Origin: Pseudomonas aegrilactucae
Lineage (GTDB): Bacteria > Pseudomonadota > Gammaproteobacteria > Pseudomonadales > Pseudomonadaceae
Length of the DNA: 57,881 nt
Assembly: GCF_019168305.1 (NCBI RefSeq)
Contig: NZ_JAHTBI010000066.1
Location: 1 to 57,881 of the forward strand
Direction: 5' to 3'
The number at the start of each line of letters is the position of its first letter. The first letter of the stretch is position 1. The notes under the pieces were generated by a model. That model was not told the DNA's origin and did no database searches. It saw nothing but the letters and a program-made list of their open reading frames with translations. Positions 42,944 to 51,825 of the stretch are shown one piece after another. A program made the position numbers and the translations under genes.

Positions 42944-43024
42944 GAAAGGGTCCTTCCGGAAGTAGGATGAAGTAGCGTCATCCCACCAAGCGCATGAGCC
43001 TCGCAAAACCAGAAAAAGAATGTT

Positions 43025-43035
43025 GAAAATTTTTC
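43025..43035 (-). promoter_or_regulatory. Possible FecI-type -35 element before the cassette 1 receptor
   Basis: On the leftward strand the sequence GAAAATTTTTC at the fecR/receptor junction resembles the GAAAAT core of iron-starvation sigma promoters. It lies about 85 bp before the receptor start and at the end of fecR. No -10 is convincing, so this is tentative. Confidence 0.3.
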
Positions 43036-43999
43036 AGCGCGCCTCGATGGAGACCCACCAAGGCAAGGTGCGCACGACCCGAATGGGTAACGCACGCTCG
43101 AGCATGGCCAAGGCGCGGTCGGTGTCCAGCAGCGGGAAGGTACCCACCACACGCACGTTGCTCAGCACAGGGTCGATGCCCAGGTGGCCGTGACGGTAGT
43201 CGCGCAGAACGTCGACTACCTGGCCCAACGGCATGTCCTCCGCCACCAGCACGCCACGGCTCCAATCCTTGCGCAGAGCCTGCGCATCTGTTGATGCGCC
43301 TGCCTGTTTCGCATCGAACACCAGCATCTGCCCGGCGCCCAGCGTAGTGTGCACACCACTGCCGGAGCAGGTTGCCTGCACCGAGCCTGCAAACACACTC
43401 AAGGTCGTTGCCGGCCCCTGATCCCGTACGCTGAACCGCGTGCCGAGTGGCCGCATCCGCCCTGCCCGCGTCTCGACGAACAGTGGTCGTGAGTCCTTGC
43501 CGGTCTCGATCAGGATTTCGCCGCGGTACAGACGCAGTTGCCGCACGCCTTCATCGAACTGCACATCCAGTGCCGTCCCGCCGTTCAGCCACAACTGGCT
43601 GCCATCGGCCAGTGTAAGCGGCCGCACGTCCCCCAGGCCGGTGCGATAAGTGGCGAACCAGGCGCGTGGCGAGTCCACCCAACCGCGTTGCCAGCCGCCC
43701 CACCCCAACACGCCAGCCGCGCCCGCCACGCAAAGGCTGCCGAGCACGGCACGACGCGATTGCCGGTGACTGCGAGCGGTGTCGAACACCTGCCGGGCCT
43801 GTTCTGCCTGGCCATCGAGGTTACCGAAGCGCTGGTTGATGTTCTCCACATAGGACCACGCCAGGCGATGCCGCGCATCCTCGGTCAGCCAGGCCTGCCA
43901 TTGCGCCTGTGTTGCGGCGTCATGCCCTGCCGCGTGCAGCCGCGCGAACCACCCTGCCGCCGCTTGCAGCACGCCATGGTCGAGTTGCCTCCGGCTCAT
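43034..43999 (-). CDS. FecR-type anti-sigma regulator, cassette 1
   Basis: A 321-residue single-pass inner-membrane regulator. The N-terminal DUF4880 domain (about residues 10-60, with WFARLHAAGHDA and EDARHRLAWSYV) binds the sigma factor in the cytoplasm. A hydrophobic segment at about 84-104 (VLGSLCVAGAAGVLGWGGW) spans the membrane. The periplasmic FecR domain (LADGSQLWLNGGTALDV, LPLGTRF-like PLGTRFSV) reads the STN domain of the receptor. It overlaps the end of the sigma gene by 4 bp (ATGA), so translation is coupled. Confidence 0.9.
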   Translation of the reverse strand: MSRRQLDHGVLQAAAGWFARLHAAGHDAATQAQWQAWLTEDARHRLAWSYVENINQRFGNLDGQAEQARQVFDTARSHRQSRRAVLGSLCVAGAAGVLGWGGWQRGWVDSPRAWFATYRTGLGDVRPLTLADGSQLWLNGGTALDVQFDEGVRQLRLYRGEILIETGKDSRPLFVETRAGRMRPLGTRFSVRDQGPATTLSVFAGSVQATCSGSGVHTTLGAGQMLVFDAKQAGASTDAQALRKDWSRGVLVAEDMPLGQVVDVLRDYRHGHLGIDPVLSNVRVVGTFPLLDTDRALAMLERALPIRVVRTLPWWVSIEAR

Positions 44000-44526
44000 G
44001 CCAGCGAATCATCCAGTTCGGCTTCCAGCAACAGGCACTGGTACATCGCCTGAGCCAGGTAGCTGTTCACACTGCGCTCGCTCACGCCCAACTGCTCAGC
44101 GATCTCGCGTTGCTTCATGCCCTGCAGTTGCGCCATGGAAAACGCGTCGGCCACGCGCTTGGGCATGCGTTCGAACATCGCCTGCAGTTGTTCCAGTGTT
44201 TCGAGGATGACCGCCTGCTGCTCCAGCGAGGGTGCACGTTGCTCGGGCTGGGCGGCCAACACGTCCAGATAAGCCTGCTCCACCCGCCGCCGCCGCCAGA
44301 AGTCGACACACGCATTGCGCGACATGCGCCCCAGATACGCGCGGGCATGCTCGTGGTCATTGAACGCCCGGGGTTTGGTCAGCAACCGCACGAACACATC
44401 CTGCGCCAACTCCGCAGCATCGTGGGCATTGCCGAGCTTGCGCTGCAGCCACTGGCGGATCCAGCCGTGGTGGGCGCGGTAGAGGTTCTCCAGGTCGGAG
44501 CCAGCAGTGCCGGGAGAAGCGGTCAT
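43996..44526 (-). CDS. FecI-family ECF sigma factor, cassette 1
   Basis: A 176-residue iron-type ECF sigma factor. Region 2 reads LYRAHHGWIRQWLQRKLGN and AELAQDVFVRLL, and region 4 reads GMKQREIAEQLGVSERSVNSYL with a helix-turn-helix. It directs RNA polymerase to the receptor promoter once FecR relays the signal. ATG 44526 is chosen to match the family start; the ribosome site is weak. A Fur-box-like palindrome lies 17 bp upstream. Confidence 0.9.
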   Translation of the reverse strand: MTASPGTAGSDLENLYRAHHGWIRQWLQRKLGNAHDAAELAQDVFVRLLTKPRAFNDHEHARAYLGRMSRNACVDFWRRRRVEQAYLDVLAAQPEQRAPSLEQQAVILETLEQLQAMFERMPKRVADAFSMAQLQGMKQREIAEQLGVSERSVNSYLAQAMYQCLLLEAELDDSLA

Positions 44527-44542
44527 GGGAACAGCGCCTAGG

Positions 44543-44565
44543 TTGCTAATGCGAATAATTAGCAA
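44543..44565. promoter_or_regulatory. Putative Fur box before sigma gene 1
   Basis: A perfect 8-bp inverted repeat TTGCTAAT (44543-44550) and ATTAGCAA (44558-44565), with an AT-rich 7-bp centre, 17 bp upstream of the leftward sigma start. Symmetry and position are those of a Fur repressor site. Confidence 0.6.
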
Positions 44566-44732
44566 TTCTAGCGTTGATGCGGATTTCGGGCAATTGGCCA
44601 AGTCGCAGGCCACGTGCATGGCCGTTTTCGGCCAATAGCTGCCTGTCATGAGCGTCCACAATCAACAGAAGACCGCAAACGTCGTTGGCTAATTGGCTTC
44701 TTCGGCAAATACGCCATGGCGCTCAAGAACGT

Positions 44733-44752
44733 TAAAAATAATTCTCAGTTGG
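44733..44752. promoter_or_regulatory. Putative Fur box before sigma gene 2
   Basis: TAAAAATAATTCTCAGTTGG, about 83 bp before the rightward sigma start, resembles Fur boxes of FecI genes, matching best on the reverse strand as TGAGAATTATTTTTA. The 308-bp region 44527-44834 between the two sigma genes holds this site, the other box and both promoters, and no gene. Confidence 0.5.
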
Positions 44753-44834
44753 TAACTGTTCCTATTTGATTGCGAATTCTTTATCCTGCCGCAGCCACCA
44801 ATTTCGTGTGGCGTGCACGGATGTTGCGGTGGCA

Positions 44835-45347
44835 ATGAACTGGAATCGAATCGACCTGCGCTGGGCCTATACAGACTTGCTGTTGAGTCTGGGCCGCCGT
44901 ACAGGTTGCATTCAGCTGGCTCAGGATGTGCTGCACGACGCTTTTATCCGCTATCTGCTGGCTGACCGGCAGACGCGCATCGAGCAGCCCAATGCGTACT
45001 TGAGGCGGGTTGCCCAGTCCGTCTTGATTGACCACTTTCGCCAAACCGGTCGTTTCTGCTCGCTGGACGAGCCGGAAGGTCTGGCTATTGCCAATGATTC
45101 GCTGGGCGAACACTTCACACCTTCGCCTGAACATCTGCTGGATATGCGTCAGCGCCTGGAAGCGCTGCAACGCATCATCGATTTTCTGCCGCCGCGTTGC
45201 CGCGAGGTGTTCTGGCTGGCGCGCATCGAGGGGCATAAGCAGTTGGACATCGCACGTATCCTGGGGATCAGCCTGAGTGCGGTGGAGCGTCATCTGATCC
45301 GTGCATTGCTGGATCTGCGTAGCGCCAAGGAGATGCTCACGCCATGA
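44835..45347 (+). CDS. FecI-family ECF sigma factor, cassette 2
   Basis: A 170-residue ECF sigma factor. Region 2 contains LLLSLGRRTGCIQLAQDVLHDAFIR in two parts, with YLRRVAQSVLIDHFRQ, and region 4 contains PPRCREVFWLARIEGHKQLDIARIL, in two parts, then GISLSAVERHLIRALL. ATG 44835 gives the family start (MNWNRIDLRWAYTDL); a further 23 codons upstream are open but unlike the family. It overlaps its fecR gene by 4 bp. It is divergent from the cassette 1 sigma, which has only limited similarity. Confidence 0.85.
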   Translation: MNWNRIDLRWAYTDLLLSLGRRTGCIQLAQDVLHDAFIRYLLADRQTRIEQPNAYLRRVAQSVLIDHFRQTGRFCSLDEPEGLAIANDSLGEHFTPSPEHLLDMRQRLEALQRIIDFLPPRCREVFWLARIEGHKQLDIARILGISLSAVERHLIRALLDLRSAKEMLTP

Positions 45348-46264
45348 GTTCAGTGCGCGAGCAAGCGGCCAGTTGGTTTACCCGGCTGATGCATGTCCCC
45401 CCAGACCATCCCGATCACGAGCAGTTGCGTCTATGGCTTTCGGCCAACCCGCTACATGCGCGCGAGTACCAGGCGTTTTGTGAGTTGTGGGGCGACTTTT
45501 CATCTACAGCCAACACGCAGGCGTTGGCGCAAGCGCTGGAACGACGCCATGGCCGTCGTACGTTCATGCGCGGTGGCGTGCTTGGGTTGGCGGGGTTGTT
45601 GGCCGTTGGGCTGATATGGCGGTATCGCCAACCACTGGAGTTTGAAGCGCAATATGCCACTGCTATCGGCGAGCGTCACCACGTCAGCCTTCCTGATGGC
45701 AGCGAGCTTTACCTGGCAGCTGATACCCGCCTGCACGTACGTTTTGATCAGGGCCAGCGTCAGGTCTACCTGTTGCAGGGGCAGGCCATTTTCGATGTTG
45801 CCCATGAGGCAAGCCGTGCGTTCCAGGTGGAGGGTGGCTTGGCTCAGGTAACCGTACTGGGCACGCGGTTTGTGGTGGAGCGCGACAAGCTCGAACTGCG
45901 CGTCAGTGTGGCGCGTGGCGCGGTGCGGGTGGAAAACGATAAAGGCAGTCTGGTACTGGCGGCCGGCGACGTCAGCAGCAGTAACAGCCACACAGCGCCA
46001 CAGCGGCTTGGTGTTGCCGCCGACAATGCTTTTGCGTTCGAACAAGGGCGCTTGGTACTGGAGCAGGCCGGGCTGGAGGAAGTTGCCAAAAGCCTGTCGC
46101 GCTACCGGCGCCAACCCGTGCGCGTCTTACCGGGAAAAGGCAAACCAACGATCAATGCCGTGGTGCAGTTGGACAACGTTGAAGGCTTCATCCAGGCCTT
46201 GCCATCCATTGCGCCGATCGAGGTCAGCAACAGCAGCGGTGTCACCTATTTGCGTGGTCTTTGA
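45344..46264 (+). CDS. FecR-type anti-sigma regulator, cassette 2
   Basis: A 306-residue FecR protein: a DUF4880 domain at about residues 8-55 (WFTRLMHVPPDHPDHEQLRLW, read in parts), a membrane segment near 77-92 (GVLGLAGLLAVGLIW) and a periplasmic FecR domain (LPDGSELYLAADTRLHV, TVLGTRFVV). A short C-terminal STN-like tail begins near LEEVAKSLSRYR. It starts within the sigma stop codon, so the two are coupled. It should hold the cassette 2 sigma and read the following receptor. Confidence 0.9.
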   Translation: MSSVREQAASWFTRLMHVPPDHPDHEQLRLWLSANPLHAREYQAFCELWGDFSSTANTQALAQALERRHGRRTFMRGGVLGLAGLLAVGLIWRYRQPLEFEAQYATAIGERHHVSLPDGSELYLAADTRLHVRFDQGQRQVYLLQGQAIFDVAHEASRAFQVEGGLAQVTVLGTRFVVERDKLELRVSVARGAVRVENDKGSLVLAAGDVSSSNSHTAPQRLGVAADNAFAFEQGRLVLEQAGLEEVAKSLSRYRRQPVRVLPGKGKPTINAVVQLDNVEGFIQALPSIAPIEVSNSSGVTYLRGL

Positions 46265-46340
46265 GCCGTTGATAATTATTTTCCTTGGCGCACGTCAGGG
46301 TTTTGTTGCGGTGGCCCGTCAGTAGGTAACTCCACCTCAG

Positions 46341-48773
46341 ATGAGACCTTCCATGTCGTCCCTGAACGTTCTCAAACCTCTTGCTCTGGCCGTTGCGCTG
46401 AGCGTTTCCAGCCCAGCCTGGGCTGCGCCGATTGATCTCGACCTGCCAAGCCAACCTTTGGCCACATCGTTGCGTCAGTTGGCTGAAGCGGCGCACCTGA
46501 CATTGGCGGTAGACCACAGCATTGTCCCTGAGCGCCTGGCGCCAGCTGTGCGCGGCCAACTGGAATCTACCGCTGCGCTTGCCCAATTGCTCCAAGGAAG
46601 TGGCCTTACCTACAGCCAACAAGGCAATACGCTGGTGATTTCGCGCCTGCAAAGTGGCGCGCTGGAATTGGGTGCCACCGACATCAATGCTGCGGCATTG
46701 TCTGCCACTACCGAGGGTAGCGGCTCATACACAACCGGCGGTGTCACCATCGGTAAGGGGCAGCATTCGCTGCGTGAAACCCCGCAGTCGGTGACTGTTC
46801 TGACGCGCCAGCTCCTGGATGACCTGAACCTCAACACTATAGAAGAGGTGATGAAAAAGACGCCCGGCATCACCGTGTATGACTCGCCGATGGGCGGCAA
46901 GTATTTCTACTCCCGTGGCTTCCAGATGATGGGCCAGTACCAGTACGACGGCGTGCCGCTGGATATGGGCAACAATTACGTGCAGGCCGACAGCTTTAGT
47001 AGCGACATGGCCTTCTACGACCGCGTTGAAGTACAGCGTGGCGCCGCCGGTATGATGAAAGGCTCGGGAGGCACCGTGGGTGCGGTGAACTTTGTGCGTA
47101 AGCGCGGCACCACCACGCCGCACACCGAAATTACCTTGTCAGCCGGTAGCTGGGATAACTACCGGGGCCAGGTCGATACCGGCGGCCCGTTGAATGACAG
47201 CGGCACGTTGCGTGGTCGGGCCGTGGCAGCCCAGCAAGATCGCCAATATTTTTACGACCAGGCTGAGCGCCAGGATCAGGTGTTTTACGGGGCTCTGGAT
47301 TACGACCTGACACCAACCACCACCCTGGGTCTGGGCGTAGCCTATGAAGATATTGACGCCAACCCCTGCTGGCATGGTCTGCCACGCTATAACGATGGCA
47401 GCGATCCGAAGCTCAGCCGTTCCACCTGCCTGGGCGCAGCCTGGAACGATTGGCAAAGCCACCGAACCACGGTGTTCACCGACCTGAAACATCAGTTCAA
47501 TGATGACTGGGCATTGAAGGTCGCAGGTGTGTACAGCAAGAACACGCAAGACATGAAGTATGCGTTCTCTGAAGGCACCATCACCCCCGGAACGACACCC
47601 GCTATGCGCATGTACTCGGGCTTGTTCGACTATGACCAGGTGGATTACGGCTTCGATGCTTATGTCGACGGTCACTTCGATGCGTTCGGCCAACAACATG
47701 AACTTACTGTGGGTGCCAATGCCAGCCGTTCGCGCAAGGACGACAGCTACCTACTGACCATGCTGCCGCAGAGGCAGAACCCCTTTGCGCCCAACGCCCA
47801 TATTCCTGAGCCAGCGGACAGCGACTACGCGTCGAACTCATACAGTGGTGGGCCGGTGGATTCCACCACCAAGCAATACGGTGCCTATTCCACCCTTCGT
47901 TTGAAATTAGCCGACCCGTTGACACTGGTGCTGGGCAGCCGGGTGAGTTGGTACAAGTCCGAAAGTGACTCCTACACCGTTGCCTGGGATTACCCCGAGC
48001 ACAGCAAAAGCACTGAAACCGGCGAAGTTACTCCGTTCGCTGGCCTACTCTACGATCTCAGCGACAACCTCACCGCATATGCCAGCTACTCCGGTATCTT
48101 CACCCCACAAGGGCAGTTCCGGGCCGAAGGCGGCAGCTCGCTGAAACCCATGGTTGGCGACTCGTACGAGCTCGGCATCAAAGGGGAATGGCTGCAGGGC
48201 CGGCTCAACACATCCTTCAACCTGTTCCGCACCATTCAGAAAGATCAGGCGCAGACAGACTACAGCTCCAGTTGTGCATCGCCAGATGGCTACTGCTACG
48301 TCAACGCTGGCAAGGTGCGCGCACAAGGCTTCGAAACAGAGATCAGCGGTGAGGTCATCGACCGTCTGCAAATTCTGGCCGGCTACACCTATACCCAGAC
48401 CAAAACCTTGGACAACATCAATGCAGCTAGCGAAGGCGCAGTGTTCAACAGTTATGTGCCGCGCCATCTGATGCGGGTGTGGGGAGATTATGAGCTGAGT
48501 GGGCTGCTTGAGCGCTTCAGCGCAGGTGCAGGGGTTGAAGCGCAAAGCGATAACTACCGCCTGAACAACACCGGAACCATCAAAAGTACGCAGTCGGGCT
48601 ACGCCATATGGAATGGCCGTATCGGGTACCGAATCGACGACACTTGGTCACTGGCACTCAATGGCAATAACCTTTTCGACCGTCGTTACTACCAAAGCAT
48701 CGGTAGGGAGAGCTTCGGTAACTATTACGGCGAGCCGCGTAATTTCATGCTGACGGTAAAGGCAGATTTGTAG
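46341..48773 (+). CDS. TonB receptor with STN signalling domain, cassette 2
   Basis: An 810-residue siderophore receptor with a signal peptide (PLALAVALSVSSPAWA), an STN domain at about residues 32-105 (LDLPSQPLATSLRQLAEAAH), a plug (SLRETPQSVTVLTRQLL, VMKKTPGITVYDSPMG, FQMMGQYQYDGVPLD) and a barrel ending in FMLTVKADL. It follows fecR by 76 bp, where AT-rich sequence (GATAATTATTTT) may hold its promoter. The start may be ATG 46341 or 46353. It has the same overall build as the cassette 1 receptor, but its plug differs, so a different ligand is likely. Confidence 0.9.
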   Translation: MRPSMSSLNVLKPLALAVALSVSSPAWAAPIDLDLPSQPLATSLRQLAEAAHLTLAVDHSIVPERLAPAVRGQLESTAALAQLLQGSGLTYSQQGNTLVISRLQSGALELGATDINAAALSATTEGSGSYTTGGVTIGKGQHSLRETPQSVTVLTRQLLDDLNLNTIEEVMKKTPGITVYDSPMGGKYFYSRGFQMMGQYQYDGVPLDMGNNYVQADSFSSDMAFYDRVEVQRGAAGMMKGSGGTVGAVNFVRKRGTTTPHTEITLSAGSWDNYRGQVDTGGPLNDSGTLRGRAVAAQQDRQYFYDQAERQDQVFYGALDYDLTPTTTLGLGVAYEDIDANPCWHGLPRYNDGSDPKLSRSTCLGAAWNDWQSHRTTVFTDLKHQFNDDWALKVAGVYSKNTQDMKYAFSEGTITPGTTPAMRMYSGLFDYDQVDYGFDAYVDGHFDAFGQQHELTVGANASRSRKDDSYLLTMLPQRQNPFAPNAHIPEPADSDYASNSYSGGPVDSTTKQYGAYSTLRLKLADPLTLVLGSRVSWYKSESDSYTVAWDYPEHSKSTETGEVTPFAGLLYDLSDNLTAYASYSGIFTPQGQFRAEGGSSLKPMVGDSYELGIKGEWLQGRLNTSFNLFRTIQKDQAQTDYSSSCASPDGYCYVNAGKVRAQGFETEISGEVIDRLQILAGYTYTQTKTLDNINAASEGAVFNSYVPRHLMRVWGDYELSGLLERFSAGAGVEAQSDNYRLNNTGTIKSTQSGYAIWNGRIGYRIDDTWSLALNGNNLFDRRYYQSIGRESFGNYYGEPRNFMLTVKADL

Positions 48774-48875
48774 CGCAGGACTTAAGGCAGCAATCGACCC
48801 AAAGCGGCCGCATGACCGTTCCTGATTGAAATGCGAATCCAGGCGTCCATGGCTGTGGCAGTTCAGAAAATCCCG

Positions 48876-48902
48876 CCCATGCTACCGGTGCTGCAGCATG
48901 GG
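48876..48902. terminator. Hairpin between convergent genes
   Basis: A perfect 8-bp stem CCCATGCT (48876-48883) and AGCATGGG (48895-48902) with an 11-nt loop, between the ends of the cassette 2 receptor and the MFS gene. It can serve as a terminator in either direction, though T runs are short. Confidence 0.5.
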
Positions 48903-48945
48903 TTAAGCCGTTTGGAAGCGGATCGGCGCCGCTTGGAGAGCCAGA

Positions 48946-50196
48946 TCATAAGTGGAGTGCCGACCCGTTCAGCACAGCGCCATCTACCGAAGGAACTCGC
49001 ACACGCAGTGCAATCAGCAACGCGGCCAGCAGCATCAGCACGGCCGCCGCCACGAATACGCCTGCGCTGCCACCGAGGCTGAACATTGCCCCACCCGCGG
49101 CTGCGCCTGTGGCGATGGCCGACTGTACAGACGCTACCACCATGCCCCCGGCGCTTTCCGCCTGGTCAGGGACCGCGTTGGCGACCCAGTTCGACCACGC
49201 CACCGGCACACCCCCAAAGGCCAGGCCCCAGACCGCCAGCAGTACGGCCTGCCCTGGCACCGACGCCGGCAACAGGACCAGCGCCAGTGCCGCAACGCCC
49301 ACCAGCGCGGGCATCAATACCAGGGTGGCCAACGGGTGACGAGTAAGCATCCACCCGGCCACCAATGTGCCGACAAAGTTCGCCACACCAAAACCCAGCA
49401 ACATCAGCGACAGCCCCTGCGGGCCAATGCCGGTCGTACCTTCGAGGAATGGCCGAATATACGTGAACATCGCGAAGTGGCCGCTGTGCACCAGCACACA
49501 ACCGAACATCCCCATAGCAATGCCTGGGCGCTGCAGCACTTCAAGCACCGTGCGCAGGCGTGCCGGCCGACGCGGCGCAAGGCTCGGCAGCGTAAGTGAC
49601 TGGAACGCCAGGGTCACCACCCCCACCGCCGCCGCTGCAAAGAACGCGCTGCGCCACCCATATAGCCCGCCCAGATAACTACCCAGCGGGACCGCAACCA
49701 CCGTCCCGATGGCGATGCCGCTGAAAATGATCGAGAGCGCGCGCGGCAACAAAGCCCCCGGCACCAAGCGCATCGCCACCGCCGCCGCCATGCTCCAAAA
49801 CCCGCCAAGCGCGATGCCCAGCAAGATACGCATCAACAACAGCACCGCGAAACTGGAGGAAACGGCGACCAACAGATTGGAAGCGATCATCAACGTGGAA
49901 AAACCCAGCAACACCCAGCGCCGATCGATACTGCGAGTCAGGCCTGGCACCAACAGGCCGGCGAACAGCGCCACCACGGCTGTCACCGTTACCGCTTGGC
50001 CAGCCAGCGCTTCGGATACCCCCAGTTCGGTCGCCATCGGCGTCAACAGGCTGGCCGGAAGGTACTCAGCGGTCAGCAAGCCAAACACGCCCATGGCCAA
50101 CGAGAATACGGCCATCCACGCGGGGGTTGCAGGTTCTGCATCCGGCCCGGCGCCGGGGTGGCTGTCGGGTACGGCATTGCAAACAAGGTCAGTCAT
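48946..50196 (-). CDS. MFS efflux transporter (AraJ/NepI-like)
   Basis: A 416-residue major facilitator with about 12 hydrophobic helices. The first helix reads FSLAMGVFGLLTAEYLPASL, and DRRWVLLGFSTLMIASNLL carries the loop 2-3 motif region. ALPLGS-like VAVPLGSYLGGLYGWRSAFF matches the antiporter motif C zone of sugar and purine efflux carriers. ATG 50196 has GGAG nearby. It is divergent from an AraC regulator, so it is probably induced by that regulator's ligand. Confidence 0.85.
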   Translation of the reverse strand: MTDLVCNAVPDSHPGAGPDAEPATPAWMAVFSLAMGVFGLLTAEYLPASLLTPMATELGVSEALAGQAVTVTAVVALFAGLLVPGLTRSIDRRWVLLGFSTLMIASNLLVAVSSSFAVLLLMRILLGIALGGFWSMAAAVAMRLVPGALLPRALSIIFSGIAIGTVVAVPLGSYLGGLYGWRSAFFAAAAVGVVTLAFQSLTLPSLAPRRPARLRTVLEVLQRPGIAMGMFGCVLVHSGHFAMFTYIRPFLEGTTGIGPQGLSLMLLGFGVANFVGTLVAGWMLTRHPLATLVLMPALVGVAALALVLLPASVPGQAVLLAVWGLAFGGVPVAWSNWVANAVPDQAESAGGMVVASVQSAIATGAAAGGAMFSLGGSAGVFVAAAVLMLLAALLIALRVRVPSVDGAVLNGSALHL

Positions 50197-50261
50197 TGCA
50201 CGGATCTCCAATCTTCAAATGCGACCCGTAGTCTAGGCGCGAGAATTCGGATGATCTATGA

Positions 50262-50282
50262 TCAAAAAACTCAAACTTTTGA
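50262..50282. promoter_or_regulatory. Inverted repeat in the MFS/AraC intergenic region
   Basis: TCAAAA (50262-50267) and TTTTGA (50277-50282), separated by 9 bp, lie 16 bp before the AraC start. It could be the AraC-type site or part of an AT-rich promoter. Confidence 0.35.
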
Positions 50283-50298
50283 CCAAAACGCCTGAATA

Positions 50299-51267
50299 AT
50301 GCCGACAGACGAATTTGCCCTCTCTTCCGATCTCATCAATGAGCTGTTGCGCGGCATGCGCCTGCGCGGTGTCGACTACCGGCGTATCCAGGCGGGCCCG
50401 GCCTTCGGCTTGGGCTTCGCTGCCAAACCCGGGCATGCCTGGTTCCACTTCCTGGCGGTCGGCAACGCGGTGCTGCGTATGGAAGACGGGACAACCTATG
50501 CGCTGTCCGCCGGTAACGCCGTCTTCATCTCCCATGGCGCGGCCCATCAATTGCTCTCGCATACGCACGTGCCTGTGCAGGACATCGACCTTCTGGGCGG
50601 CGAGCCTCTGGGCGACACCGTCAGCGCGGTGACCACCGGAACCGATGCCGGCCCCCTGCCGACTACGCTTTTGTTCAGTGGGTGCATGGAATTCGAATTG
50701 GGCAGCCTCCATGGCCTTGGCAAGCTGATGCCGGGCCTGATGCTGATTGATGCCGGCGGCCAGCGTTACCCCGGGCTGGTGCCTATTCTCACCACCATGG
50801 AGCGCGAGGTCAGCGCCGCACGCGTCGGTTTCGCCGGCATCCTGGCGCGATTGGCCGACGTGGTCGCTGCCATGGTCGTTCGAGGTTGGGTCGAGTGCGC
50901 CTGTGGCAACGCCTCCGGCCTGGTTGCCGCCCTGCGCGATCCGCGGCTGGCAGGTGCACTTCTGGCACTGCATCAACAACCGGGCCGCGCCTGGACCGTC
51001 GAGCAGTTGGCGGAGCAATGCAATACGTCCCGCTCGGTCTTTGCGCAGCGTTTTCAATTGACGATTGGCATGACCCCGCTGCGCTACGTCACCGAAGTGC
51101 GAATGCGGCTTGCCAGCCAGTGGCTGACGCTGGAAAGGGTGCCGATTGAAGAGGTCGCGCAGCGTTTGGGCTATACGTCCCAGGCCGCGTTCAGCCGGGC
51201 GTTCAAGCGTGTTACGGGCAAGACGCCTGGGTTGAGTCGCAGGTTGAGACAGCCGGCTGCCACCTGA
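50299..51267 (+). CDS. AraC-family regulator with cupin-6 domain
   Basis: A 322-residue regulator. The N-terminal AraC-binding-like cupin (Cupin_6) runs about residues 10-190 (GHAWFHFLAVGNAVLRMEDG, read in part), and the C-terminal domain has two helix-turn-helix motifs: WTVEQLAEQCNTSRSVFAQRF (in part) and VPIEEVAQRLGYTSQAAFSRAFKR (in part). It is divergent from the MFS exporter gene, the common arrangement for this type, and probably activates it. Confidence 0.85.
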   Translation: MPTDEFALSSDLINELLRGMRLRGVDYRRIQAGPAFGLGFAAKPGHAWFHFLAVGNAVLRMEDGTTYALSAGNAVFISHGAAHQLLSHTHVPVQDIDLLGGEPLGDTVSAVTTGTDAGPLPTTLLFSGCMEFELGSLHGLGKLMPGLMLIDAGGQRYPGLVPILTTMEREVSAARVGFAGILARLADVVAAMVVRGWVECACGNASGLVAALRDPRLAGALLALHQQPGRAWTVEQLAEQCNTSRSVFAQRFQLTIGMTPLRYVTEVRMRLASQWLTLERVPIEEVAQRLGYTSQAAFSRAFKRVTGKTPGLSRRLRQPAAT

Positions 51268-51377
51268 CGCTGAGTGGCATTAGGGGATGGGCCATACTGA
51301 CGATGGAGTGTTATACGACATTCATCCACAGATTATGCGACAGTACAGGTCGCTTACTTAATACTTGGGAGTAAGGA

Positions 51378-51728
51378 TTGAAACGCCACATTCTCGCACT
51401 GCTAGTGTCTGTTTCGTCACTCACCGCTGCAGCCAATGACACGGTGACAATGCCAGGCCCAGCCATTTACTCGTGCACACAATGGAGCGACTCAGCCGGA
51501 ACTTCATTAAGGCTACCACTCGCCATGTGGCTATTGGGTTTTGCCAGTGGTAGCAACATACGCACAGCGCCAAATAACCTTCAGGCAGAAATCTATGATA
51601 ACGATCAGGCACTTGCATTTGCCGACAGCTACTGCAAAAGCAATCCTGATCACCACATGAGCCAGTTAGCACTGGCATTAGTAGAGAAATTTGGCGGCCC
51701 TGAAGCCAAGCATGAGTGGTCGGAGTAA
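51378..51728 (+). CDS. Small exported hypothetical protein
   Basis: A 116-residue protein with a signal peptide (ILALLVSVSSLTAAA, cleavage near residue 19). The mature part carries two cysteines (YSCTQWS and DSYCKSN) that could form a disulphide, and a hydrophobic stretch, MWLLGFASGSNI. The start is TTG 51378, supported by GGAG and AAGGA just upstream. Its overall form resembles Rap1a- or HdeA-like small periplasmic proteins, but I cannot assign a family. Confidence 0.6.
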   Translation: MKRHILALLVSVSSLTAAANDTVTMPGPAIYSCTQWSDSAGTSLRLPLAMWLLGFASGSNIRTAPNNLQAEIYDNDQALAFADSYCKSNPDHHMSQLALALVEKFGGPEAKHEWSE

Positions 51729-51825
51729 TTCCTGATAGTTACGTCAAATCGTTCACTGCACCAGTTACGCTTTCGCCCCAAAGCTGCCGGTCATTTTGGA
51801 AGCGACGGTGAGCCTGCGCGGGCTT

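Noticed and set aside
40661..42970. A 769-codon open frame opposite the cassette 1 receptor
   Set aside because: It is antisense to an unmistakable TonB receptor and has no recognisable motif or ribosome site.
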